This document shows positions 50,610-57,793 of a DNA stretch of 57,793 nt, one piece after another (positions within the stretch are counted from its first letter, which is position 1; the number at the start of each line of letters is the position of its first letter). The stretch comes from a bacterium (GTDB lineage Bacteria > Desulfobacterota > DSWW01), in the NCBI GenBank assembly GCA_028277985.1, contig JANQFG010000055.1:1-57793 (forward strand), read 5' to 3'. Both the position numbers and the translations under genes were made by a program. The notes under the pieces are model-generated. The model saw nothing but the letters and a program-made list of their open reading frames with translations. It was not told the origin of the DNA and searched no databases.

Positions 50610-51602
50610 ATGGTGACCGAAAACTCTGTGCTCGTCTTCGTCGAACTGAGCGCTGAAAGAGCGATCCTCCCGATTTCCCTGGAATGCGTAGCCGCGGCGG
50701 GGAGACTTGCAGACAGTCTCGGGAGCAGGGTGCTTGCTGTAGTCATGGGGAATGGGGTTCGAGAAGCAGCACGCGAACTGACCCACTACGACCTCGCGGA
50801 GGTCTGCCTGATCGATCATCCGACATTGGAGCACTATCAACCCGAGTTGTTTCTTTCCGCCTTCCTGCAAGTGTGCGAGTGCGTCAAGCCCAAGGCGGTC
50901 CTGATGGGCGATACCCTCACCACGGTTGACCTGGCGCCGAGGATTGCCTTCAACCTCGACACGGGGCTGATCACGGACTGCGTGGCCATCGAGAGCGACA
51001 AGGACGAGGTCTGCTTCTTGAAGCCCGTCTACAGCAGCAACGTCATGGCGGCCTATTCCTTTGCCTCCGAGCCCTGGATCGTCACTCTTCGTTCGAGAGT
51101 CGAAGAACCGGGGCAAAGGGCGGAAGCACCGGTAGGGGAGGTCGTCTCTCTGGATGTTGAGATCGATGTTGCGGGCACCAAGACCGAGGTCATCCAAAGA
51201 GTTACCGAGGAGGACGCCGGCCTGAAACTGACGGACGCGGAAGTTGTCGTTTCGGGTGGAAGGGGAATCGGCGGTCCGGAAGGGTTTGAGCAACTCTCGG
51301 AACTGGCGGCCATCCTGAACGGCGCGGTTGGCGCTAGCAGACCGCCGGTAGATCTGGGTTGGGCGACGCCAAAGGCGCAGGTGGGTCAGACCGGGGAGAA
51401 GGTCGCTCCCACTGTCTACATTGCAGTCGGTATTTCCGGAGCAACACAGCACGTTGCCGGGATGCAGGGCTCGAAAACGATTGTAGCGGTCAACAAGGAT
51501 CCCAAAGCGAACATCTTCAAGATCGCTGATTATGGGGTGGTGGGCTCTTGCGAAGAGGTTATACCCTCCCTGAAAGATGCGCTTCTGGAGATGCGGAAAT
51601 AA
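50610..51602 (+). CDS. etfA: Electron transfer flavoprotein alpha subunit
   Basis: A 330-residue EtfA with the N-terminal alpha/beta domain and the C-terminal FAD-binding domain. The FAD domain shows VVSGGRGIGGPEGFEQLSEL, GASRPPVDLGW, QVGQTGEKVAPTVYIAVGIS and VAVNKDPKANIFKIADYGVV, the canonical EtfA blocks. The ATG at 50610 follows GGGGG. It is the first gene of the last operon, with EtfB 10 nt later. EtfA before EtfB is the reverse of many operons. No N-terminal ferredoxin domain is present, unlike some EtfA of electron-bifurcating lactate dehydrogenases. Confidence 0.95.
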   Translation: MVTENSVLVFVELSAERAILPISLECVAAAGRLADSLGSRVLAVVMGNGVREAARELTHYDLAEVCLIDHPTLEHYQPELFLSAFLQVCECVKPKAVLMGDTLTTVDLAPRIAFNLDTGLITDCVAIESDKDEVCFLKPVYSSNVMAAYSFASEPWIVTLRSRVEEPGQRAEAPVGEVVSLDVEIDVAGTKTEVIQRVTEEDAGLKLTDAEVVVSGGRGIGGPEGFEQLSELAAILNGAVGASRPPVDLGWATPKAQVGQTGEKVAPTVYIAVGISGATQHVAGMQGSKTIVAVNKDPKANIFKIADYGVVGSCEEVIPSLKDALLEMRK

Positions 51603-51612
51603 GGAGACTCCC

Positions 51613-52416
51613 ATGAACATCATCGTTTGCGTCAAGCAGGTACCTGACCCGGAAGGCCCGCAGGATTGTTTCGTGATCAATTCGGAGACGCTGCGGGTCG
51701 AGCCTAGGGGGATTCCTCCGGTCCTGAGCCTTTTTGACGAAAACGGTCTCGAGGCGGCTTTGCGAATCAAAGATGCCCTCCAGGACCAGGAGGTGAAGAT
51801 CACCGCGGTCAGTATCGGAAAGAAGATCTCCAATGCAGTCCTTCAAAAGGCCCTTGCGGTAGGAGCTGATGAGCTCGTGAAGGTAGAGGATGCCGCCTTT
51901 GAATCAGGTGCTCTCGACAGCCATGCCGCGGCGTCCGTCCTTGCATCCACAATCAGGAAGATCGGCAAGTATGATCTCATCTTCGCGGGGAGGCAAGCCG
52001 CAGACTGGAATGCCGGGCAGGTTGGCATCGGCATTGCGCAGCTGCTGGGGATTCCAGCCGTCACACTCGCAAGGAAGGTGGAAATAGAGGACGGACACTC
52101 GGTCACGGAGCGAGTCACGCCTTATGGGTACGAGGTCGTGAAGACACCCTTGCCGAGTCTGATCGTGGCGAGCAATGAGGTGGGCGAGATGCGCTATCCC
52201 ACAATGATCCAGAGGCGGGAGGCAAAGAAGAAGCCGGTCGAGTCATGGGGATCGAACGATCTGGGCCTGGAAGGCGCGTTGCCCAACCGCATTGTTCTGA
52301 AAAGGCTGTTCGCGGCGGAGATGAGAAAAGGACAGTGCAATATCATTGAAAGTGAAACCCCCATGGAGGCAGGCAAAAACCTCGCGGAACGTCTCAGGAA
52401 TGACGGTATTGTCTAG
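51613..52416 (+). CDS. etfB: Electron transfer flavoprotein beta subunit
   Basis: A 267-residue EtfB beginning NIIVCVKQVPDPEGPQ. It keeps DLIFAGRQAADWNAGQVGIG, the AMP/flavin-binding loop, and the helical recognition region LGIPAVTLARKVEIEDG typical of the family. AAGGAGACTCCC precedes the ATG. It forms the EtfAB heterodimer with the preceding product. Whether it is a bifurcating Etf (binding NAD and a second FAD) cannot be decided by eye. The gene sits between EtfA and an FAD oxidoreductase, pointing to a dedicated Etf for this operon. Confidence 0.95.
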   Translation: MNIIVCVKQVPDPEGPQDCFVINSETLRVEPRGIPPVLSLFDENGLEAALRIKDALQDQEVKITAVSIGKKISNAVLQKALAVGADELVKVEDAAFESGALDSHAAASVLASTIRKIGKYDLIFAGRQAADWNAGQVGIGIAQLLGIPAVTLARKVEIEDGHSVTERVTPYGYEVVKTPLPSLIVASNEVGEMRYPTMIQRREAKKKPVESWGSNDLGLEGALPNRIVLKRLFAAEMRKGQCNIIESETPMEAGKNLAERLRNDGIV

Positions 52417-52439
52417 GTAACTCTCGAGGAGGTGTGAGT

Positions 52440-53894
52440 ATGCAAAGAGAACAGCTAACCAATCTGGTCGGAGCCGGGAATGCACTCGATGATCCCAACT
52501 TGTTGAGTGCCTATTCCCGTGATCACAGCTTCACCCCGACACGACAACCCACTTTTGTGGTCAAGCCGTCCAATGTCGATCAGGTGAAAGAGCTGATCAA
52601 ACTTGCTGTCGAAACGCAGACGCCGCTCATACCCGTAAGCTCAGGGGAGCCGCGCTTTCGGGGCGACACGGTGCCCAGAATGGGCGGGACGATCGTGGAC
52701 ATGTCGTCCATGAAGGAGATCAAGGTGGTGGACCGAAAAGAGCGCGTGGCTATGATCGAGCCCGGCGTCACGTTCGGCCAGCTTCAGCCCGCGTTGGCGA
52801 GCGAAGGGCTTCGGCTGCCCACTCCGCTCTGTCCTCGCGCCACCAAGTCGGTTGTCGCGAGCTGCCTGGAAAGGGAGCCCCACATCATTCCCAAGTATCA
52901 CCTGGATCACTCGGATCCGCTTCTATGCAACGAGATCGTCTTCGGTACCGGGGATGTGTTCCGTACGGGCGACGCGGTCGGCCCCGGAACGATCGAAGAG
53001 CAACAGGCTGCGGGCCGATTCCAGAAGGTTCCGTATGGCCTGCAGATGAACGTGAATCAGATCATCCAGGGCGCACAGGGAAGTTTCGGGATCGTCACCT
53101 GGTCCACGGTACGGTGCGAGGTGCTGCCACGACTGCAGGAGCCGTTCCTGGCCGGTTCCGAAGATCTGGCGCAGCTTCTCGAGCTTGCCTACCGCATGGT
53201 CAGGCAGCGGTTGGGAGATGAAATCTTCATTCTCAACGCAACCCATCTTGCCCTCCTCATAGGCAGAGACACAGAGGAGACCGGGAGGCTCAAGGCTGAA
53301 TTGCCGACCTGGAACCTCGTGTTCTGCATTGCCGGATATCAACATCGGCCCGAAGGCAGAATCGATTATCAGGAAAAGGACATCTTCGAGATCGCCAAGA
53401 ATCTTGGTGTTCCGATCCAAGAAACGCTCTGCGGAGTGTCTGCGGAACGAGTGCTGGACCGGGCCGCCAATCCATCTCCTGAACCATATTGGAAGCTTCG
53501 CGGGGGTGGTGGCTGCCAGGACATACCGTTCATTTCCCCCATGGAAAAGGTGCCTGGGCTCGTGGAAGTGATGAAACAAGAAGCGGCGACAAGCCGGTTT
53601 CCCCTCTCCAATCTGGGAGTCTACATCCAACCGGTCTGTCAGGGGCACGGACATCACTGCGAGTTCAGCCTGTTCTATGACGCTGGGGACGAGACCGAAC
53701 GAACCCGCACAAGAGATCTGTATCTCTCTTCAGCCGGGGCCCTCATGGACCAGGGCGCGTTCTTCTCCCGGCCTTACGACCTTTTGGCGGAAAGGGTCAT
53801 CAACCGCGATGCAGCCTCGCGTGATGCGTTGAGGACGCTGAAGGCCATCTTCGATCCGGACAACATCATGAATCCGGGAAAACTCTGCTTCTAG
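52440..53894 (+). CDS. FAD-binding oxidoreductase, GlcD/lactate dehydrogenase type
   Basis: A 484-residue enzyme of the PCMH/vanillyl-alcohol-oxidase superfamily. The FAD domain shows PSNVDQVKELIKLAVETQTP, LIPVSSGEPRFRGDTVPRMG and MIEPGVTFGQLQPALASEGL, and the C-terminal FAD cap ends KAIFDPDNIMNPGKLCF. The start at 52440 fits GGAGG seven bases upstream. It sits after EtfAB (23-nt gap) and before the CCG Fe-S protein, an arrangement known for Etf-linked D-2-hydroxyacid (lactate, glycolate) dehydrogenases. LRGGGGCQDIP suggests the substrate loop. The real substrate is open. Confidence 0.85.
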   Translation: MQREQLTNLVGAGNALDDPNLLSAYSRDHSFTPTRQPTFVVKPSNVDQVKELIKLAVETQTPLIPVSSGEPRFRGDTVPRMGGTIVDMSSMKEIKVVDRKERVAMIEPGVTFGQLQPALASEGLRLPTPLCPRATKSVVASCLEREPHIIPKYHLDHSDPLLCNEIVFGTGDVFRTGDAVGPGTIEEQQAAGRFQKVPYGLQMNVNQIIQGAQGSFGIVTWSTVRCEVLPRLQEPFLAGSEDLAQLLELAYRMVRQRLGDEIFILNATHLALLIGRDTEETGRLKAELPTWNLVFCIAGYQHRPEGRIDYQEKDIFEIAKNLGVPIQETLCGVSAERVLDRAANPSPEPYWKLRGGGGCQDIPFISPMEKVPGLVEVMKQEAATSRFPLSNLGVYIQPVCQGHGHHCEFSLFYDAGDETERTRTRDLYLSSAGALMDQGAFFSRPYDLLAERVINRDAASRDALRTLKAIFDPDNIMNPGKLCF

Positions 53895-53906
53895 GAGGCA
53901 AGGAAA

Positions 53907-55187
53907 ATGGCACTGCAAGACTATGAGAAATCCATGAGCTACTGCATCCGCTGCTCCAGCTGTAAGTGGATCCCCTACAACAAGATTCAGTCCAAGAGGT
54001 TCTCGGGCAATTGCCCCGCAATCTCGAAGTACAACTTCCACAGCTACGCCGGTGGGGGCCGGGTTGCCATGGCGTATGCACTGCACCTCGGAAGGAGCGA
54101 GATCAGCGACGAAACCCTGGATACCATTTACCGCTGCCAGATGTGCGGCTCCTGCCAAGTGGCCTGCCACATCGTCGGTGAGATTTGCGAGCCCCTGGAG
54201 ATCGGCCGTGAGTTGCGGATCCAGTGTGTTGAGGACGGCAACCTGCTGCCCGAGCACATGTTCATGGTCGACAGCATGCGGAAGGATGACAATCCACTGG
54301 GAGAGCCGAAAGCCGAGAGAGGTGACTGGGCTGAAGGTTTGGGGCTAAAGAACATCAACACGGAGCAGGCGGACGTGCTGTTTCACGCGGGCTGCAGGTT
54401 CAGCTATGACCAGGACCTGCGAGGAGTCGTACGCGGTGCCGCAACCCTGCTCAAACAGGCAGGCGTGGATGTGGGTATCGGGGGGCAGGAAGAGGCCTGC
54501 TGTGGCGGCAGGGCCTTCGATATTGGCTATCGAGGTCAGATGGAAACCTATGCGGACGATATCATTTCCCGCCTGAGAGCTTCGGGCGCCAGCAAGATGG
54601 TCACACCCTGTGCGGACTGCTACAGCACATTCAAGCAGTTCTACACCATGATCCGTAAAGAGATCGATATAGAGATCCTGCACACCACGGAATACTTTGA
54701 CCGACTGATGAAGGAAGGGAGGCTCGAGCCGAAAGGAAACGGATCGCTCAGGGTCACATATCACGATCCCTGCCACTTGGGCAGGCTCGGCGACACGTAT
54801 GTGCCCTGGGACGGCGAATGGAAAAAGGCCTTTGGACAGATCAATGTGCCGGATCCTCCCAGGAAGGTCCATCGTGGTACTGAGGGTATTTACGAGCAAC
54901 CGCGCGACGTCATCAAGGCGATTCCGGGCATCGAGCTTGTAGAGATGGAGCGAATACGGGAGTACAGCTGGTGCTGCGGCGCAGGGGGAGGGGTCCGGGA
55001 AGCCTATGAGGACTTCTCCGAGTGGACGGCCCTCGAGCGAATCGAGGAGGCAAAGGATGTCGGTGCCGATGCGCTCGTGACGACCTGCGGCTGGTGTGAG
55101 CGAAACTTCAAGGACGCCCTCGAGGCAAAAGGCGATAATTTCAAGATCTTCGACCTGACCGAATTACTCCTTGCCGATGCGACCTGA
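53907..55187 (+). CDS. CCG-domain Fe-S protein (GlcF/HdrD-like)
   Basis: A 426-residue protein with N-terminal cysteine clusters (C13, C16, C19, C36; then C77, C80, C83, C87 in RCQMCGSCQVAC) for Fe-S clusters. Two CCG domains follow: EEACCGGRAFDIG with TPCADCYS, and YSWCCGAGGGVREA with TTCGWCERN. CCG pairs bind a non-cubane cluster in HdrB/HdrD or act as Fe-S relays in GlcF and LutA. In this operon it would accept electrons from the FAD dehydrogenases or exchange them with EtfAB, perhaps to quinone through an unlinked partner. Spacing is 12 nt from the previous gene. Confidence 0.9.
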   Translation: MALQDYEKSMSYCIRCSSCKWIPYNKIQSKRFSGNCPAISKYNFHSYAGGGRVAMAYALHLGRSEISDETLDTIYRCQMCGSCQVACHIVGEICEPLEIGRELRIQCVEDGNLLPEHMFMVDSMRKDDNPLGEPKAERGDWAEGLGLKNINTEQADVLFHAGCRFSYDQDLRGVVRGAATLLKQAGVDVGIGGQEEACCGGRAFDIGYRGQMETYADDIISRLRASGASKMVTPCADCYSTFKQFYTMIRKEIDIEILHTTEYFDRLMKEGRLEPKGNGSLRVTYHDPCHLGRLGDTYVPWDGEWKKAFGQINVPDPPRKVHRGTEGIYEQPRDVIKAIPGIELVEMERIREYSWCCGAGGGVREAYEDFSEWTALERIEEAKDVGADALVTTCGWCERNFKDALEAKGDNFKIFDLTELLLADAT

Positions 55188-55204
55188 AATATCCGGAGGA
55201 ACCC

Positions 55205-56812
55205 ATGAAAGATAGCGTCTACGAACAGTTCAAGAGTATTCTCGGGCCTGAAAACATCACGAGAGACCCCTGCACACTGGACGCCTACACCTACCAGTGG
55301 ACCGGGGAGAATTCCGGAGATACGACGCGCATGCTCCCCCATCGGGCCGAGTGTGTGACCCTGCCGTCCTCGACCGAGGAGGTTCAGGCCATCGTGAAGT
55401 TGTGCAATCGTCACAACCTGAAGATCAAGGCCCATTCGACCGGGTGGGGAGCCTTTGGCGCCGCTACCAGTGAGGGCGTGGTGCTGCTTGATCTGCGAAG
55501 AATGAACCGTCTCATCGAGTTGAACGAGAAGGATATGTACGCCGTGGTGGAGCCTTACGTGATCTGGGCGCAGTTGCAGACAGCAGCCATGAAAAAAGGC
55601 CTCAATTGTGCGACCATCGGCGCGGGCTCAGGCACATCTCCACTGGCGAGTTGTACGTCAGTGCAGGGCCTTGGGTACAACAATGTCTCCATGGGATACA
55701 ATGCGCGGAGCATTCTGGGGGTCGAATGGGTTCTGCCCAATGGGGAGATCCTGAGGCTTGGTTCCCCCGGATCCGGGGCGGGCTGGATATCCGGGGACGG
55801 CCCCGGGCCGTCGCTCCGTGGGATCATGCGAGGGGCCATCGGCGCATTCGGCGGCTTCGGTGTCTTCACCAAGTGTGCAGTGCGGCTCTATCATTGGGGA
55901 GGGCCGGCAGAGATGCCGAGCAGGAACATCGAAATCATGGAGGAGAGGCTGCTCGAATATCCTGAGAACATCAAGCTGGTTGCCCCGTATTTCGAGAACT
56001 ATGTGGACATGGAAGAGGCTCTGGCAAGAATCGGAGAAGAGGAGATAGCCTATTCCCTCGGGCTGTTCGGCAGGGGGCTGATGACGATCGCCATCTCAAC
56101 GGACAACAGGGGAGGGGCCGAGATGCGTGAAAGCATGGCGCCTCTGCTCCCGAAACACTCGTTCATTCTTATGATGGTGGGTAGCTCCGAGAACGAACTT
56201 CGGCACAACCAGGAAGTCCTGGATGACATCCTGAACGAGACCAACGGGACCAAATTCGACATGGTCAATCAGGAGGAGTTCAAAGACGTCTTGACACTGA
56301 CACTGGTGAAAGGGGGTAATGGTCCGGCCAGGGCCTTCTCCGCCGCCGGCAACTTCGCCCCGGTCATGTGCGGCCTGTTCCCTTCCCGCAGAACCATGGC
56401 CAGGACAATGGTGGAGACGGAGGAGATCAAGAAGAGACACATGGAATCCGGACTGATCGTGGATGATCTGGGGGAAGGAGGATGGGGTCCCCTGTTGATC
56501 GATCACGGCCATATGGAGTATTACGAGAACGAGACCATGTATGATCCGACGGTTCCGGAATCGGTTCAGGCGGTTCACCATGTCATCGAAGAAGCACACC
56601 GGCACGTTCTGGAGAACAAGCTTTCGATTCCAGCGTGGGGTATGTTGGATGAGGCCATAGCAAAGGGCCGCTCCGCGCACGATGCGCTGCCATCCCACAT
56701 GAACGCCGATTACAGCGCTTGGCAGAGGAAATTCAAGGCGGCCTTTGACCCGAACTCGACATCCGATGCTACCTACCACATCGAAGGAGGAGCCCATGGA
56801 GGAGAGACTTGA
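55205..56812 (+). CDS. FAD-binding oxidoreductase, vanillyl-alcohol-oxidase/4-cresol-like
   Basis: A 535-residue PCMH-type flavoprotein, only distantly like the 52440 gene. FAD-domain landmarks are LPSSTEEVQAIVKLCNRHNL, KIKAHSTGWGAFGAATSEGV, AVVEPYVIWAQLQTAAMKKG, GAGSGTSPLASCTSVQGLGY and GAIGAFGGFGVFTKCAVRLY. The C-terminal cap and ending WQRKFKAAFDPNSTSDAT match the 4-cresol/VAO and GlcD-like group. It starts 17 nt after the CCG protein (GGAGGAACCC before ATG). Two FAD dehydrogenases in one operon imply either a two-step oxidation or alternative substrates feeding one Etf/Fe-S chain. Confidence 0.85.
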   Translation: MKDSVYEQFKSILGPENITRDPCTLDAYTYQWTGENSGDTTRMLPHRAECVTLPSSTEEVQAIVKLCNRHNLKIKAHSTGWGAFGAATSEGVVLLDLRRMNRLIELNEKDMYAVVEPYVIWAQLQTAAMKKGLNCATIGAGSGTSPLASCTSVQGLGYNNVSMGYNARSILGVEWVLPNGEILRLGSPGSGAGWISGDGPGPSLRGIMRGAIGAFGGFGVFTKCAVRLYHWGGPAEMPSRNIEIMEERLLEYPENIKLVAPYFENYVDMEEALARIGEEEIAYSLGLFGRGLMTIAISTDNRGGAEMRESMAPLLPKHSFILMMVGSSENELRHNQEVLDDILNETNGTKFDMVNQEEFKDVLTLTLVKGGNGPARAFSAAGNFAPVMCGLFPSRRTMARTMVETEEIKKRHMESGLIVDDLGEGGWGPLLIDHGHMEYYENETMYDPTVPESVQAVHHVIEEAHRHVLENKLSIPAWGMLDEAIAKGRSAHDALPSHMNADYSAWQRKFKAAFDPNSTSDATYHIEGGAHGGET

Positions 56813-57569
56813 ACACGGACTAGGAGTGCTTGCGGACGCATGGCCGCCGGCCTCTGAGAAATCAACCATTCTCTTCATCCACGGATCCGTCGGCTCCAAG
56901 TCGATGTGGGAAGAACAGGTTGCTGCCCTGTCAGGAAGGGTGAACACCGTCGCCATCGATCTACCTGGTCACGGAGCCAGTCAAGGACCGGGCAGGGATA
57001 CGGTAGAAGGATACGCACAGGTCATGCTGGACTTCCTTGACCAGACGAACCTTCCGAATCCGATACCGTGCGGTCTCAGCATTGGCGGTGCCATCGTTCA
57101 ACGCTTGCTCATCCACGCAAAGGAGCGGTTCAAATCAGGGATTCTCGTGAACACGGGGGCCCGGCTCAAGGTCATGCCGATGATCTTTGATGCGATCAAG
57201 GACAACTTCCCCGGCTTCGCTGAGATGATGCCTTCCATGACCGTCGCCTCGGGAGATCCTGACTCGGAGAAGTGGCAACGCATGGCGGTAGAGGTAAAGG
57301 AAAGTAACCCCGAGGTGGTCTATGGGAACTTCAAGGCGTGCGATGCCTTTGACGTGATGAAGGATCTGCAAGAGATCGACGTGCCGGTCCTGATCTTGGC
57401 GGCGGAACAAGACCAGATGACGCCGCCGAAATACGGACAATACTTGAAGGATAATATCCGCACGGCAGACCTGGTGACGATCCCGGGCGCCGGTCATCTT
57501 TCACCCGTTGAGAAACCCACCGAGTTCAACGAGGCGATTCTGGACTTCCTGAACCGGCATGGACTCTGA
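56796..57569 (+). CDS. Alpha/beta hydrolase
   Basis: A 257-residue single-domain alpha/beta hydrolase. HGSVGSKSMW carries the oxyanion His-Gly, VAIDLPGHGASQGP is typical, the nucleophile elbow is GLSIGG, the acid is probably Asp in LAAEQDQMTPP, and the His is in GAGHLSPVEKP. The ATG at 56796 has GGAGGAGCCC before it and overlaps the end of the preceding gene by 17 nt, showing translational coupling. It probably hydrolyses an ester, lactone or C-C bond in the same pathway as the two FAD dehydrogenases. Confidence 0.88.
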   Translation: MEERLEHGLGVLADAWPPASEKSTILFIHGSVGSKSMWEEQVAALSGRVNTVAIDLPGHGASQGPGRDTVEGYAQVMLDFLDQTNLPNPIPCGLSIGGAIVQRLLIHAKERFKSGILVNTGARLKVMPMIFDAIKDNFPGFAEMMPSMTVASGDPDSEKWQRMAVEVKESNPEVVYGNFKACDAFDVMKDLQEIDVPVLILAAEQDQMTPPKYGQYLKDNIRTADLVTIPGAGHLSPVEKPTEFNEAILDFLNRHGL

Positions 57570-57793
57570 TTACGAGAGTATGCGGGGAGGGATTGTGGAG
57601 ACCCTGATCCGAATCGGCGGCGTGTATCACCTCGGCTTCGCGGTCTTCGCTTCACTGTGGCCCAGGATCTTCAACTGGAAAGAAGCGCTCGCACCCTTGG
57701 ATGATGCGAATCGAGCCATTCCGCTGATCACGAGCAGGCTGCTGGTCCTTCTCTGGTTGGCCGTGGCCTATGTCTCCTTTGCCCATACCCACG
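57559..57793 (+). CDS. Hypothetical membrane protein, 3-prime truncated by window edge
   Basis: An open frame runs from an ATG at 57559, overlapping the hydrolase stop, to the window end without a stop. Two hydrophobic stretches (GGVYHLGFAVFASLW and LLVLLWLAVAYVSFAHTH) suggest a small integral membrane protein. A GTG at 57595 just after GGGGAGG, or an ATG at 57580, may be the real start. The family was not recognised. By position it is the next gene of the EtfAB operon. Confidence 0.5.
   Translation, partial: MDSDYESMRGGIVETLIRIGGVYHLGFAVFASLWPRIFNWKEALAPLDDANRAIPLITSRLLVLLWLAVAYVSFAHTH

Overview
The window looks like a chromosomal segment from a moderately GC-rich, probably anaerobic bacterium. 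The best guess is a Desulfobacterota (deltaproteobacterial) lineage with versatile organic-acid and CoA metabolism. That guess rests on gene content only: EtfAB with a CCG-type Fe-S protein, a glycyl radical enzyme, a short 2-enoate-reductase-like flavoprotein, several acyl-CoA synthetases and a DUF1302/DUF1329 pair. No rRNA, tRNA, CRISPR array, transposase or phage gene was seen.

Layout. (1) 1-1547, minus: start of a DUF1302 protein and a complete DUF1329 protein. (2) 1867-5607: a MerR-TetR fusion regulator with an extra C-terminal domain, then a crotonase and an acyl-CoA synthetase. (3) 5641-5806: a small element with perfect 17-bp terminal inverted repeats; a decayed relative lies at 46887-46993. 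(4) 5833-7164, minus: inositol-3-phosphate synthase. (5) 7413-19027: an acetoin-catabolism-like set in two blocks. Block A is E1 alpha, E1 beta, E2 and a Lin0512-family protein. Block B is a zinc alcohol dehydrogenase, an SDR and an AcoX-like protein. The blocks are separated by a Nudix hydrolase and two tandem secreted LRR proteins, each with exactly 22 repeats of 22 residues. No lipoamide dehydrogenase (E3) is present.

(6) 19042-25367: a second acyl-CoA synthetase, a convergent group II PLP decarboxylase, and a tightly coupled trio of APH-fold kinase, DUF6285 protein and phytoene-desaturase-like flavoprotein. (7) 25493-36451: mostly envelope proteins. These are a membrane-anchored linalool dehydratase/isomerase-like protein, a beta-propeller lipoprotein, a family 2 glycosyltransferase, a DUF4124-glutaredoxin, an ATC hydrolase-like protein, an AsmA-like protein and an arylsulfotransferase-like lipoprotein. 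(8) 36490-42282: a geranylgeranyl-reductase-like flavoprotein, a hybrid histidine kinase and a GlxA-type AraC regulator, with a long nested palindrome at 37927-38002. (9) 42415-46702: a glycyl radical enzyme with an unusual active-site Cys-Val-Tyr, an OYE-type reductase and a tyrosine phosphatase. (10) 47037-50341, minus: a GH1-like protein whose acid/base Glu appears replaced by Asp, a PfkB sugar kinase and a second MerR-TetR fusion regulator. (11) 50610-57793: a divergent operon of EtfA, EtfB, FAD oxidase, CCG Fe-S protein, second FAD oxidase and alpha/beta hydrolase, ending in a truncated membrane protein.

How it may work together (inference). Each MerR-TetR fusion sits at the head of, or divergent from, a catabolic operon, so they may be local acyl-CoA or substrate sensors. 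The last operon reads like a 2-hydroxyacid or alcohol oxidation module in which two FAD dehydrogenases pass electrons through EtfAB and an HdrD/GlcF-like protein. The aco-like genes would oxidise 2,3-butanediol and acetoin to acetyl-CoA and acetaldehyde, borrowing E3 from elsewhere in the genome.
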